The notes beneath the pieces were generated by a model. The model made no database searches, was not told the DNA's origin, and saw only the letters and a list, made by a program, of their open reading frames with translations. A program made the position numbers and the translations under genes. From Cytidiella melzeri (lineage: Eukaryota > Basidiomycota > Agaricomycetes > Polyporales > Irpicaceae), in contig JABYQR010000169.1 in the NCBI GenBank assembly GCA_022592445.1, positions 28,075 to 92,074 of the forward strand: 64,000 bases of DNA, read 5' to 3'. Position 1 is the stretch's first letter. Every line of letters begins with the position of its first letter. Positions 40,657 through 53,227 of the stretch are shown one piece after another.

Positions 40657-41415
40657 TGACGCGGAGACAAGGGTTCGACGTGGCAGACAGGGACACGGAG
40701 TGGATATCGACGAGGAGGTGGTGGCAGGCATGAAGCACAATGCTCTCACCAGCTATCAGACTTTGTTGAAGTTATCTAGCCCAGTAAAGACCAAGTTAGT
40801 ATTTGTACTACCAGCTATATAGTACAAGAGGGTGCGGCTTACCTAGCCCAGTAAAGACCAAGAGGTCGAGATGGGGGGCTAGGAGCGTACATGTAGCAGT
40901 ATATATAGACTTCAGGGACCTGTGCACAGATCATGTTGAGGGCAGGCTTTGCAAGAAGCCATGTGAACGAAGAACAAAAGAACTACCTAAAGGAGAACAA
41001 TAGCTATTGTCTAGACCTTGCCAAGAACTCTACTTGTGAGAGAATCTATCTAAAAGGAGACCAACTATTGTATTCCATTCCCACACCTGTGAGAACATCC
41101 TTCCATAAAGAGAACAATAGGGAAAGAACAATAAGAGTCCATGTGAGTGCTATCTATGACGTCAAACCCTAGCTATGGGCTGAGCCATGTCGTTGTAGCC
41201 ATGTGGTCTTACTTAAGCTAAGTCACATGCCAGTGTGACGTAGTAGCAAGTAATGTGACCATGTGGAGCATCTAAGCCACGTGATACGGGCGCTAAATAG
41301 ATGTGCAAAGGTGTTTGTGCAGAGAGAATTGAAACTGGGTTGTAGCCCGGAGTTTTACAGATAAAAACAAGAGGTAAATTGCGAAAATTAAGGGCTAGTC
41401 AAGCCATCCATGACA
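40657..41415 (-). repeat. Family-A LTR (5' LTR of element 3)
   Basis: This 759-bp LTR has a mutated left end (TGACGCGG instead of TGTCACGG) and ends CCATGACA. The right flank AAAAG would be the target duplication; its partner is lost with the other end of the element. Leader intron signals are preserved in reverse orientation. Confidence 0.92.
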
Positions 41416-42990
41416 AAAAGCAGTCTATCACAGAAGAAAGTTCCAACACTTCCACAACTTCTTCCACTCTATAAGCATCTTTAAAACCATCTGAGTAGTT
41501 GTTGTCTTGATGCATGCTTTTCAGCTCCAAATCTGCAAAAGGCATTGTCCATGGCACCTGCAAAGTTTGATAAGCATATGCAAATTGCGCTAAAGAAAAT
41601 GTTACCCCTTCTAGCTGTTGGTAAGTACATATACACTAGGCTATTCAGGCATTGACATGACTCTGCAACCACAGTCCTTCATCCATTTATCCGGCTGAAG
41701 TAATTTGAGACAGCAGATTGGGATCAGGCAGTAGCAGCTCAAGCAGAGTGTCTTCTCAGAAAGGTTTATACCCAGTATTCTTCTGCTCTTGCCACAACCT
41801 TGCAGTCTGCCAACACACCCACATGTCGTGGATGGCCCAACTAGCCCTTATTTTTCGCAATTTACCTCTTGTTTTTATCTGTAAAACTTCGGGCTGCAAT
41901 CCAGCTGCAACCTCTCTGCACAAACTCCTTTGCACGTCTATTAAGCGCCAGTATCACGTGGCTTAGATGCTCCACACGGTCACTTTGCTTGCTACTACAT
42001 CACACTGGCATGTGACTCAGCTTAAGTAAGACCACCTGGCTACAACCACATGGCTCATCCCATAGCTAGGGTCTGACATCATAGATACCGTTCACATGGA
42101 CTTCTTTTGTTCTTTCCCTATTGTTCTCTTTATGGAAGGATGTTCTCACAGGTGTGGGAATGGAATACAATAGTTGGTCTCCTTTTAGATAGATTCTCTC
42201 ACAAGTAGAGTTCTTGGCAAGGTCTAGACAATAGCTATTGTTCTCCTTTAGGTAGTTCTTTTGTTCTTCGTTCACACGGCTTCTTGCAAAGCCTGCCCTT
42301 AACATGGTCTGTGCGCAGGTCCCTGAAGTCTATATAAGATGCTGCATGTACGCTCCTGGCCCCCCATCTTGACCTCTTGGTCTTTACTGGGCTAGGTAAG
42401 CAAACCCCTCTTGTACTACATAGCGGGTAGTATCAATATTAACTTGGTCTTTACTGGGCTAGCAACTTGCATAAAGTCTGATAGCTGGTGAGAGCACTGT
42501 GCTTCAAGCCTGCCACCACCTCTTCGTCGTCATCCACATCGTGTCCTTATTAGTTGCGTTGAGCTCCATCTCCGTGATACCACATCTGCACAACCAGCCA
42601 ACAAGTCAATTTTTGAATCTGCAATAGCCTTTGCATCAGTCACATCAGCTGCTCATCAGGAGACTGAGATAGAGCTTTACCTCAGTGGTGCACATTGTCC
42701 TCAGGATGATGAGGATGTACTCACTTGGTGGAAGGTATGTACCACATTTAAGACAAAATTATGGTCCTTGCTACCCAACTTGCCTATGTAGAGTTATGGA
42801 TAGGTCTTTCCCACCCTCTCTCACATTGCACAAGACATTCTTGCAATTCCTGGTGTCAGTGTCCCAGTTGAGAGGCTATTCTCATCATGCAAGCACACTA
42901 TGAGAGACTCTCGCTCATCTCTTGGGGCCAGAAAGGCATCAAAGACTGTTATCTGAAAGGAGTGATTACAGATTGGGCTTGGCTAGGGTA
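41416..42990 (+). pseudogene. hAT transposase C-terminal remnant, split by a solo LTR
   Basis: Left part: PLYKHL, ALSMAPAKFDKHMQIAL, then a probable intron after about 41620 and WDQAVAAQAECLLRKVY. Right part after the LTR: SIFESAIAF, DDEDVLTWWK, then FPTLSHIAQDILAIPGVSVPVERLFSSCKHTMRDSRSSLGA, the classical hAT dimerisation domain. Frames are broken in several places and the N-terminal BED finger and catalytic core are absent. The 5' LTR of element 3 abuts its left edge, so element 3 may have inserted into this hAT. Confidence 0.82.
41824..42579 (+). repeat. Solo family-A LTR in the hAT remnant
   Basis: 756 bp, starting TGTCGTGG and ending CCGTGATA (a mutated CA end). It is flanked by CCACA at 41819-41823 and 42580-42584. 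Confidence 0.94.
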
Positions 42991-43480
42991 TTGAGTATCT
43001 CAATGGTGTGTCTATTTGGAGCAAGTAAATGTCATTGACTGCAGCTGTGGCCACTTGTGTGTATTACCATACATGTACCAATTTGTTCAAAGTCTATGTA
43101 GTAGCACTGTCCAGTTGCAAGACAACAGAACATACCAAGCTTCAATGAAGTGGTGGTAACATATACAGTGATGCTACTTACAGTGCATACCAATAGTCAT
43201 GCATACCATCTTACAGTCTTCATGAGTTCATTTTAGAATGTTTTAGGTATAAATGCAAGACAATCAGAGACTCAATTGAGCAAGGACTTGAACTTGAATC
43301 ACCCAAACACTGACTATATAATTAATTACCATTACATACCAATAAATACCAATACTAACCAATACCAATACTATTAAATACATTATTATTCAATATATAT
43401 CATGTGATATTGGTATTCAATGATAATCATTAAATACAGCCCAGTTCAAATATTTAATGGTATTTGCTAAGCACTAGCCT
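42991..43480. other. AT-rich tail of the hAT region
   Basis: Non-coding. Around 43320-43440 there is a cluster of short ACCAATA / ATACCAAT repeats in AT-rich sequence. No gene is seen. Confidence 0.55.
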
Positions 43481-46420
43481 GAACAAAGAGTTGCCTAATT
43501 GGGAGGTCACATGCATGGTCGGCAAGTCGGCGCAGAGGCGTGCAAGTTAGCGATCGTACGACCTGAAGGGCGGTTCGAGTGATGTTGGTTCGCAACAAGG
43601 CCTGAGAAATTTATTGATCATGCATCATTCAAGAGCTCAACCTATACAATTTTTGTAATTCCCAGGATGTAATCAGTAAGTAGAGATAACAAAAATGTAA
43701 TACTGCAATAGTAGTCTATCAGGGTGCACTAACATAATCGCAGGGGCAGACAGGCCGACGCGAACAGGTACCCAACATCCTCTATGGCTACCCCTCGCCC
43801 CAGAAAGAAACCAAAAGCAAAGACTGCTTGCTGCCCCAAAACCCCGCCCACCTTCAGAGGCTTTATACATGTTAATGAAGCTGTTGCAAGCCGAGCCGAG
43901 CCTTACAAGTTACCACCCGAGTTAGCACAAATTTATACCGATCGACTCTTCCTTGATGACAGCCAGCGCGAAGCAGTCCTGCTCATATATGCACGCAATC
44001 AACTGTTTTGTCAGAAATTTGACAGTGCAGACGAACACAGCCAACTTACCGCTTGTGCAATCCTTGCCACAAATCACCTTGACACTGGTGCCCTGGACGA
44101 GCTGGGGAATAAGTGGAGCTGTAGATGGTCCAGTAGTGAAGGTGTCAGAGAGAAGGCAACTCAAAGACTACTATATCAGTGGTGAGTACAGAACATCAAG
44201 ACATTTACACATCAGTACTCAACTGCAATCATAGCTCGTGTAGCTACAGTCACGCAGCTCACGGCTCGAGCAAGCGCAGTAACCCTATTGACTTCACGGG
44301 ATGTTTGGCGCACTGCGAGATTGTGTATCAAGTAACCACTTACCGAGTTCTCGTGATTTGTGGGCACTTGGAGCACAACGACGAGTCCTTGAGCGGTGCA
44401 TTCGCATGTCCACCCGTGTTTCCGGTACATCCATCTGTCTATAAACATGCACTTCAACTCCTCAAAGACGTTGTCACTCTTGCTGATGTCAAGAAGACCA
44501 ATCAGCAGATGTTTGCGGAGCAGAAGTACAGAGACATGCCGGATGATTTAGCAAACTCACGATTTCAATGGCTTCTTTCCCATAAAGACAACCGGTCACT
44601 CTATTGACAATTCCATCGTCTTTGGGGAATCAAGATCTCAGAGCAAGATTACGTTAATCTCCATGAATGGCTTGATGTAGACTCACCGCAGTTCAATAAA
44701 ACCCTTCGCAATGCTATCCACCATTATTCACCGAGAACCACCGAGGAAGAGCGTCTTGAAGTCTGTATCTCAACACCAGAAATGAATGACGCTGCATGGA
44801 AGTACGGACATCACTCACAGGTACTTCTCAATGGCACATTTGGAATCAGCAACAAGAAGACGCTTCTTTTCATTGTGATGGGGGTGGATGAGGCAAATCG
44901 AGGAGTTCCCATTGCCTTTTTCCTATTTTCTGCACCAAGCAGAAATCAGAAAACCGCTGCTGGATATGACACAAGCATCCTATAAAAGGTGTTAGAGCAG
45001 TGGCGGCTGTCATCGGGAAGTCGGGACGGAGAGGACTTTGATGTTTGGGTGGCAATCACCAACACAGACCTTACAGAGCACGGAGCCCTTCTTTGTGTCT
45101 TTCCCCACATAGTCCTCTTGATATGCAAATTCCATTTGCGGCAGTCATGGAAGAACCACTGAAACAAATCGCTGAAAGGAACCTCATCCAACCATTGTGA
45201 TCTCAAGTCTTGTCTTTGTTGAGTTGAAGACCTACTTCTCGAGACAGAAGATTTTACAAGCGCAAAATGTATTGTAAGTGACAAGAAAAGGGTGATACTT
45301 GCGTTGCGGGGCGCGGGAGAATGTGATGAAGGTGCCTCGGCAGGCGCGGTAGAGCATCTTGACTACCTTGACTCCTATTGGCTACGCAAAGCACTGTGGG
45401 TGAGCTGGTCAAAGGCTGAAAGGCTTGGCACGGCAATACTTCTCAGGCAACCCATTAACGGGATTGTACCTACAACAAATCACCTTGAGTTGTTCAATGG
45501 AGTACCCAAGCAAAAACACTTACGTTGGTGGCAGAACAACGGGCGACGGCTTTGGATTGACGTTCTGGTCCACGTTCTCGTGCTCCATGCCCTTCCTTCT
45601 ATTTTCCAGCAGCGGCGCCTCAAGGACTCAGAATCAGCACGACGAGACGCATTGCTGAGAAAACTTCCAGGCGGCACTATGATAATTGACTCACGTGGTT
45701 GCTCTTCACTTCCTCGCCAATGACGATACCCTATCAGCACAAGGCCCTCGACCTGACCTGGACTTTAACAAGCTGCAGAAAACCAATAAGCAAGCGCTGA
45801 ATGAACAAACAATTTTGCGCACCCTTCATGACCTTGAGAAGGTGGCGCCTCGCCTCGACCAGATGGCAGAATGGCTATGTGATGCTCACCTTGCACAACA
45901 TCTCAGTGCAGACATCTCACAAGCACAGAAAGTACAATCCGTTTTGAACAGGCTCACCTGCCAGCTCGACTGGATGATCTTGGAAGTAGATCCTAGTCCA
46001 TCCCGGGCAACTTTATCATGCCCTATGACCCCTCCGGCTCTGTCTCTGCAATCTACCAAGGCAAAGTATGGTATTATTGGGCTGCCGCGAGAGCTGTGAG
46101 CTGAGAAGCGAAAGAATTCATATGGTATTCATTGATATAGTACATAGAACTTACACTGTACTGATCATTTCACAAACTTGCAAAATGAAAGTGATGCTCC
46201 GCGGTCTTGTTCAAAGTACAGGCTGTGATTGGTCCAAGTGGTAGATGTCTCAAACCGCCATGTTGAACCGCCTCTCATGGCCACCTCACGGAGTAGTTAT
46301 TGTGAGTTGCTCGTACACCATCAGTCCGCTGGAGTAGTTATTGTGAGTCGCTCAGTGTCTCACTCCGTGCGAGTCAAACCTTCGGTCCTGCCACACCTCC
46401 AGCTCACTCTCTGCGCATGA
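43480..46420 (+). mobile_element. MULE DNA transposon, copy 1
   Basis: Homology with the inverted copy at 56054-57740 begins at GCCTGAACAA (43480) and marks one end. The other end lies beyond the transposase stop at 46099 and was not defined. No clear terminal inverted repeat was matched by eye. Two GGAGTAGTTATTGTGAG strings 40 bp apart (about 46290 and 46330) lie near the right end. Confidence 0.65.
43784..46099 (+). pseudogene. MULE (Mutator-like) transposase
   Basis: N-terminal ATG frame (MATPRPRKKPKAK, basic) with an intron from 44183 (GTGAGT) to about 44230. Then HCEIVYQVTTYRVLVICGHLEH, and the MULE core: VLLNGTFG where MULEs normally have DGTF, VDEANRGVPIAFFLFSAPS, AITNTDLTEHGAL where TDTD is expected, and CKFHLRQSW. 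C-terminal helical region to 46099. Two catalytic-type Asp positions read Asn, both explained by G-to-A changes. A TGA interrupts after NRSLY at 44607, and further stops lie near 44985 and 45160-45240. Dead copy. Family assignment is from motif pattern. Confidence 0.82.
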
Positions 46421-46428
46421 ATATCACT

Positions 46429-46553
46429 CACCATAAATATCACTCAACGCAGCAAATGTATTCACCAGTGAATGCATTCGCTGCATTGAGTGATATCTCT
46501 TGATCTCTCGCCAGTGAATGCATTCGCTGCGTTGAGTGATATTTATGGTGAGT
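46429..46553. repeat. MITE-like 125-bp inverted-repeat element
   Basis: Terminal arms of about 42 bp starting TCACTCACCATAAATATC and ending with its complement, plus an internal extra copy of GTGAATGCATTCGCTGC. It lies between the MULE copy and the family-D leader. A flanking duplication is not clear. Confidence 0.75.
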
Positions 46554-46708
46554 GATGCTACTGGCACAACTGCCCTTAGCTTGGATCAAGCCCTCCTGTC
46601 CCCCCAGTTTAAAAAAGTTTATTTCCCCCTACGTTTGAGAGTAAACCATTGCCGTCCGTCTTGACATGCTTGATTGCTGACTTGTTCACTTTCCGTGGTT
46701 GATTCTTA

Positions 46709-48214
46709 GTGCCGAAAGAATCCCACTCCCATGTCACCGCTCACCCAGATCCTTTGCATAAGGATCTGAATCAAGCGCGTCAAGAAGTCCAGATCCACCG
46801 TGCCCTACCTCAGGCCATGTTTGATCAACTCGACGCAGAGCACGCATGTGCCAAGAGTCACAAATACACGGAGAAGGAGCTTAAGGCTGTTGCCTCCCAC
46901 GTTGGTCGCCATAAACCCAAGGGTTCCGCCCTTACACACAGATTCCCCACAGCAGAGGAGTTTGAAAAACTCCACGCTGAGTCCAAAGAGTTTGCCGCCC
47001 TTACCGCACGCAAACAAGCCCAGGCTTTAGCAAGTCTCCCCAAGAAGCCTTTGTTAGCAGAACGATTCCCAGCCCGGCCCGCTACCAACCCTAGCGCAGC
47101 CCTCATAGCAGCAAAGCCAACTCTCATCGACTTCCGCAAGCACACTGTTGAGGACCTTCAAGGTATCTTCACCCCAAAGCTCACAGCTACACTCCAACGT
47201 TTGTCGATCCTCCCTGTTACAAACGGTCTTCACACCCTATTATTTTTCTTCACTTCTTCGATTACCTTGATAACCAGTTATCTTCTTTACAATTGCCTTG
47301 ACGATCCAACTCGTCTTTCCTCCATCATTCCCTGATCCACATCACCTCCGTTCAACACGGACTATTATGTTATCAGTTGCCTTCTGATGTCCATTCAAAC
47401 CCCGGACCTAACTCCGATTGGTTACCATTGCCTTGGTGCAACCCTCGGCCTTTCCATACCTCCGTTACCACTCCATTGGGTCCAACTCCGTTTATCCCCT
47501 GTTTTGGATCCAACTCCGTCTATCCCCTGTTTTGGATCCAACTCCGTCTATCTCCTGTTTCGGGTTCAACCCCTTCTCTATTGATCTCTGCCTCATGTTT
47601 CATCTTCCTATTGTCCCTTGTTTCCGCACCTTGATGGTCTTTTCTCTCTCATTGGCTTTCCAGAGCAGTGGCTGTTCTCTGTGTATTGTTCTTCCTTTCT
47701 GTTTCTCCAATTCGTTACCACTACCTCGGACTGGTCCAAAAGTAGTTAGGTCAACATGTATAAATAGCCGCTAGACATGGGGCTAGAACCTCAGTCTATC
47801 CACTTTGTATCAATATTCCTTCTATCGAACCATCATCTGTCTGCCACTGTGCTTGACAGCGACCGCGCAGCCTAGACCATCATCAGACCTTGAGTGTAGC
47901 TACACCAAGGGGTTCTGACCTGACAACTTGTCCCTCGACAATAGTCGGTCTTAACACTCCCCACGATCAACAAATACCATCAGCTTCACTAGAGTACGAA
48001 GCGTCAGTTTGAGCAGGAGAAGCAGAACTTAGAGAAGCTTCTAGAGGAGTTACCAACCCGAGCCCCTGTTATCACTCATTGCGAGTGGCAGCTGCTGGAT
48101 TGGGGATTAAAGGCAATTGGGAAAATCAGTTTCACGGGTCTAAGGAGGAACTACGAACAGGTGTTCAAAGCGGTAGACAAAGTTTGGGCGGACAAGTACT
48201 TCATCTTGTTCTAA
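46709..48214 (+). pseudogene. ORF1, accessory protein (family D), split by a solo LTR
   Basis: Begins at the conserved GTGCCGAAAGA without ATG. First part: helical, with KPTLIDFRKHTVEDLQGIF matching family-A ORF1 (KPVLIDFKKLSPVDLVGIF), cut after LSILP by the family-E LTR. After the LTR it continues with EQEKQNLEKLLEEL and the C-terminal WQLLDWGLKAIGKISFTGLRRNY, stopping at 48214. The nucleotides after the stop stay open in the same frame into the Cys-rich segment. The agreement with family A shows the protein is an ancestral part of these elements. Confidence 0.82.
47215..47956 (+). repeat. Solo family-E LTR in ORF1 of family D
   Basis: This 742-bp LTR starts TGTTACAAACGG and ends GTCTTAACA, flanked by CTCCC at 47210-47214 and 47957-47961. 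It contains three to four near-identical units of about 30 bp (GGATCCAACTCCGTCTATCC...) at about 47476-47575 and a TATA-like TATTTATAC, in reverse sense, near 47760. Confidence 0.95.
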
Positions 48215-49296
48215 GTAGAATACAGTGTAGCTTCCCAAAGTCCCAATAGTAGCATTTGGTCCAGAGATCATCTCCCCTGTGAAAGTTATCCACATGCCTT
48301 CAACCACGAAACTGTCAGTGTCGTGGATGGCCCGACTAGCCCTTAATTTTCGCAATTTACCTCTTGTTTTTATCTGTCAAACTCCGGGCTGCAATCTAGT
48401 TGCAACCTTTTCTACACAAACTCCTTTACACGTCTATTAAGCGCCCGTATCACGTGGCTTAGACGCTCCACACGGCCACGTTACTTGCTACTACGTCACA
48501 CTGGCATGTGACTCAGCTTATGTAACACCAAATGGCTACAACCACATGGCTCAGCCAATAGCTAGGGTTTGATGTCATAGATACTGTTCACATGGGCTCC
48601 TTTTGTTCTTTCCTTATCGTTCTCTTTATGGAAGGATGTTCTCACAGGTGTGGGAATGGAATACAATAGTTGGTCTCCTTTTAGATAGATTCTCTCACGA
48701 GTAGAGTTCTTGGCAAGGCCTAAACAATAGCTATTGTTCTCCTTTAGGTAGTGCTATTGTTCTTCGTTCACATGGCTTCTTGCAAAGCCTGCCCTTAACA
48801 TGGTCTGTGCGCAGGTCCCTGAAGTCTACATAAGATGCTGCATGTACGCTCCTAGCCCCCCATCTTGACCTCTTGGTCTTTACTGGGCTAGGTAAGCAAA
48901 CCCCCTCTGTACTACATAGCTGGTGGTACCCAATACTAACTTGGTCTTTACTGGGCTAGCTTTCTGAATAAGTTTGATAGCTGGTGAATGCATTGTGCTT
49001 CACGCCTGCCACCACCTTCTCGTCATCATCCACATTGTGTCCCTGTTTGTCACGTTGAGCCCCGTCTCCGTGTCAGTCAGAGACGAGTGTTACGATCCTG
49101 AAAAAGGACACCAACTCTGCAAAGTACAGCCGTGTCCAAACCGTTACAACGGAATTACATATCTGGGTCATTTTGCAAACCAGTACCGGCCTATTTATTA
49201 CTGGCAAGAGGATTGTATACTTGAATCTCTCCCCCCCCCCCCCTGTCTGAACCAGAAGAAGACTTTGATCAAACCTTCACGCAGGAACAATATCAG
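48215..49296 (+). other. Cys-rich segment of family D, split by an LTR and a C-run frameshift
   Basis: Open frame after the ORF1 stop: LPCESYPHAFNHETV, then (after the nested LTR) RDECYDPEKGHQLCKVQPCPNRY. A run of 13 C at 49231-49243 shifts the frame before an acidic stretch that leads into gag. The CPNR ending matches element 3, which argues for a conserved zinc-binding module. Confidence 0.55.
48319..49075 (+). repeat. Solo family-A LTR in the Cys-rich segment of family D
   Basis: 757 bp, starting TGTCGTGG and ending CCGTGTCA, with GTCAG at 48314-48318 and 49076-49080. Confidence 0.95.
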
Positions 49297-50553
49297 ATGG
49301 ATTTCACCAACGTCTCCCAGCATGCTTCCAGGGCAGCAACCCCAGCCCCTGTACAAGAATTGTCCCCACCTCCTACAGCAGAACAACTCCTGCACACACT
49401 ACTCCTCGGTCAGCAACAGCTGACACAAGCTATCACAGCGCTGGTTCAGAAACAGCAACCGGTCAATAACAGGTCACAGGAAAGGGTCGTAGAGAAACCC
49501 ACCAGTTTCAAAGGCAATGCCAGCAGTGACGCGTGTTGCTTTCTAGCTGCCTTCTCAATGCACGCACAGTTCAATGAGAAGCTGTCGCCATACAATGCCC
49601 AAGGGGGTCAGACCCGGTTAGACCACCTCTGGATTTTGTCGGCCCTGTCATTTATGACAGAAGATGCTGCAGTTTGGGCAACGCCCCACATGGACTTGAT
49701 TGCCAGTCATCAAGTGGAATTCAATGGTGATTGGGACAACTTCAGAACGGCGTTCAAAGCACGATTTGAACCGGTTGATGAAATGGTGGATGCTAAGGCC
49801 AAGCTCAGGGAGCTGTGGCAAGGCAAAAAGACAGTCCCCGAGTACACGGCCCGATTCCGGGAAATCATGGACAGGACAGGTTACTCAACACAGGACCTCA
49901 GGGATTGGTATTATGAACATCTGAGCACAACAATCAAGGATGAACTAGTCCACACCGCACGGTCCCATGTCACCCTTGTCGATTTAATCAATGTGGCCAC
50001 CAACATTGACAATCGTCTTTGGGTTTGAGCTCAGGAAAAAGCTCGTGAGCAAGGTCGAACAGTCCCCAACGTGTTCAAATCTACCCCAGTCTCCATCTCG
50101 TCCCTGGCCCCTTTTGTCCAACCGTCTCGCAATTCCAACGTCATGGAAATTGACGCAACTAAAGTCGGTCCCAATGGAAAAACACGTGCTGACTTCATGA
50201 AAGCAATGAATGGAAGATGCTATGGATGTGGATCTAAAGAGCACCAGAAGAAAGATGGCAAACATGATTGAGAATTGTGTGGACATTGTGGAGGCAACCA
50301 TCAGACACAAGTGTGCCAAAGCCGGTTCCTTGGGTACCCACCTAGGCAACAGAAGGTGGCTGCCAGCACTCTCTTTGATCCGTCCACTTCGGTCCCCTTG
50401 TCGTCCTCGTCCGCAAGGCCCTTACCTACCCCGCCCGCCGCAACCGTTGCCAGCTCTTTGTCTTCAACTCTGTTTGACTACGATGCCACCATGAAGCAGA
50501 TGTCATCGCTCACAAACCAAGTCAAGCAGCTTGGCAATCAACGGGATTTTTAG
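49297..50553 (+). pseudogene. gag: Gag of the family-D element
   Basis: ATG at 49297 (MDFTNVSQHASRA), Gln-rich coil (LLLGQQQLTQAITALVQ), capsid-like domain (WDNFRTAFKARFEPVDEMVD, then YTARFREIMDRTGYS). Two in-frame stops: TGA after RLWV (50026-50028) and TGA after GKHD (about 50270), the latter most simply from TGG. Zinc boxes CYGCGSKEHQKK and CGHCGGNHQTQVC parallel those of family A. It ends GNQRDF at 50553 over a run of five T (50547-50551), where pol is already open in the -1 frame. Confidence 0.88.
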
Positions 50554-53227
50554 AGCGGACTCCAGGTGAAACCGCACCCTTGAGTCCCTCTAGAAAGACT
50601 TACATAGAAGAAGTGGAGGACATTGATGAGACCCCCACGGACACAGTTTTGGATAGCACTCCTGTACTAGATATGAAACCCGTACAGCAACTTGATCCGC
50701 AGCCTCCAGTTTTATTTAACAACATGTATAACTACTTTGAAACCTTGTTGTCCTGCATAGTACCCAAAATAGACCCGCTTAGCATGCACTTCCGAGTTTC
50801 TATCACGCTCAAAGGAGTGTTTAAAGAACAAGGCATCAAAGCCATGATTGACTCAGGAGCCACCGCTTTATTCCTAAGTCAAGACTTTGTATATTGGCAC
50901 CGAGTACATACAGTCCCCTTAGAAAGACAGATCCCACTCCATAACATTGATGGGACTCTCAATCAAGGAGGACGTATCACACACAGAGCAGAGCTCAAAT
51001 TACAAGTTGGAGCTATCAGAGAGAATGCAACATTTTTGGTCACAGACATTGGACCAGAAGATTGCATTCTAGGCCTACCATGGCTTCGTAAAGCAAATCC
51101 CAAGATCAATTGGGCTACCGGAGAAATGGAACTGGAAGCCAAAGAAGACTTCGAACCCTTCCAGTCTATCACAGCCAATCGGAAGCAGAGGCGAGCCTGG
51201 CTCAGAGCTGGTATCATTCAGGACACCAAGGAAGAGCTTTGGTCCTGTGCTAGCTTTACGTACTCCACAGACATTGCAGCTAAAGCCCATCAATCTAAAG
51301 AACAACGGACGTTAGAACAGATGGTTCCAGAGGAATACCGCACACACCAGAAATTTTTCTCAGAGGAAGCATCACAGCGCCTCCCCAAGCATCAGCCCCG
51401 GGATCATATGTTTGATCTGACAGAGAACCCAAAGATGTTCAGATCCAAGATCTACCCCATGTCTCCGGATGAACAAGCGGAGCTGGACAAGTTTATTGAG
51501 GAAAACCTAGTGAAAGGATACATTGTCCCATCCAAGTCGCCCATAGCCTCACCGGTATTCTTTGTCAAGAAGAAGGACAGCAAGCTCCGGCTTGTTCAGG
51601 ACCATCGACAGTTGAATGACATCACAATCAAAAACCGCTACCCACTCCCCTTGGTATCTGATATTACCAATTGGCTTTGTCAAGCCAAAATCTTTACCAA
51701 GTTTGACGTACAATGGGGCTACCATAACATTCGGATCAAGGAGAATGACGAATGGAAGGGTGCATTTGTGACAAACCGAGGGCTGTTTGAGCCTAAGGTG
51801 AAGTTGTTTGGCATGACCAATTTGCCAGCCACGTTTCAAGCAATGATGAACTCCATCTTTGCTGATCTCATCGCGGAAGGAAAGGTGTTGGTGTACTTAG
51901 ATGACATCCTTGTCTTCAGTTCAGACATTACGGAATACCGGAAAATTGTTCACGAGGTACTATCTCAACTTGAAGCCAACGACTTGTATCTTTGCCCCAA
52001 AAAATGCGAATTTGAACAGTCACAAGTTGAGTACCTAGGTTTAATCATTGGTAACAGAAGGATCTGTATGGACTCGGGTAAAATGGAAGCTATCACCAAC
52101 TGGCCGGTACCACAGAACCTCCGTGATGTACGCGGCTTCATTGGATTTGCCAACTTCTACCAATGTTTCATCAAGGACTTTGCACGGCATACTCGTCCCC
52201 TCCACAATCTCATCAAGAAAGACCAACCTTGGAAGTGGGGAGAAGCACAGCAGAATGCCTTTCAGATGCTCAAAGATGCGTTCACTCAGGAACCTATTCT
52301 AGTCACATGGGAACCCAATTGCCCCACACGTATTGAAGTTGATGCGTCTGGCTTTGCAACTGGAGGAGTTCTACTGCAGAAACTAGAAAATGCACCATGG
52401 CACCCAGTAGCGTTTTGGTCTCAGTCTATGGCCAAAGCGGAACGGAACTATGAGATCTATGATCAAGAAATGCTTGCTATCATCAGAGCTCTCGAAGATT
52501 GGCGTCACTATCTGGAAGGATTACCCGCCCCCTTTGAGATCATCACAGATCTTCAGAATCTGCAGTACTGGCATACCGCTCAGGACCTGTCTAGATGACA
52601 AGCTCGGTGGTCCTTATACCTTAGCCGGTTTGATTTCATGTTGACACACAAACCCGGAAAGACACTTACTCAAGGTGACCTGCTGTCCAGAGTTAGAACT
52701 TTGGAAGTGTTAGATGCATCAGACAACAAAGAACAAGTCGTGCTGAAACCTGGATACTTCCAAACCATAGCTGCCTCAAGTACTCTAGAAACAAACCCAT
52801 TGGAAACTTGAATCAGAGACATCAGCCTTTGAGAAGCAGAGGTTGTTCAGGGATTAGCCAAACTTAAGAAGGACGGACCCTGGAAGTTGACGGATGGTGG
52901 ACTGGAGTGGGAAGAAGACAGCGGAGTGGTGTACTACAAAGGAAAGCTGTACATTCCTAAAGATAGAGAAGTCCGAAAGAAGATTGTACGTCGATGCCAC
53001 GATGCGTTACCAGTAGGACATCCAGGCAAACATGCCACGCTGCAACTAGTAACACGGCACTATTGGTGGCCTCACATGGCATCATTTGTAGAACAATACG
53101 TCCTCGGATGTGACAAGTGTCAGCAAACCAAACCAGCACAGCATCCAATTGCCCCAATACAGCCCATCGAAGTACCAGACAGACCTTGGCAGGTGGTTGG
53201 TGTAGACTTAGTCGGACCACTACCACG

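Larger units (their letters stand above)
28244..41415 (-). mobile_element. Family-A chromovirus, 3' part missing, with nested Helitron-like block (element 3)
   Basis: On the minus strand: 5' LTR 40657-41415, ORF1 39784-40510, Cys-rich segment and gag 39769-38748, a 9.7-kb insertion, rest of gag 29033-28572, and the first 110 codons of pol to 28244. Pol stops abruptly at the family-C 3' LTR. The rest of pol and the 3' LTR are not found left of the family-C element, so part of element 3 was deleted or exchanged by recombination. Confidence 0.87.

Noticed and set aside
47476..47575. Array of about 30-bp units, considered as a CRISPR-like array
   Set aside because: Units are directly contiguous without unique spacers, lie in an LTR, and the organism is a fungus.
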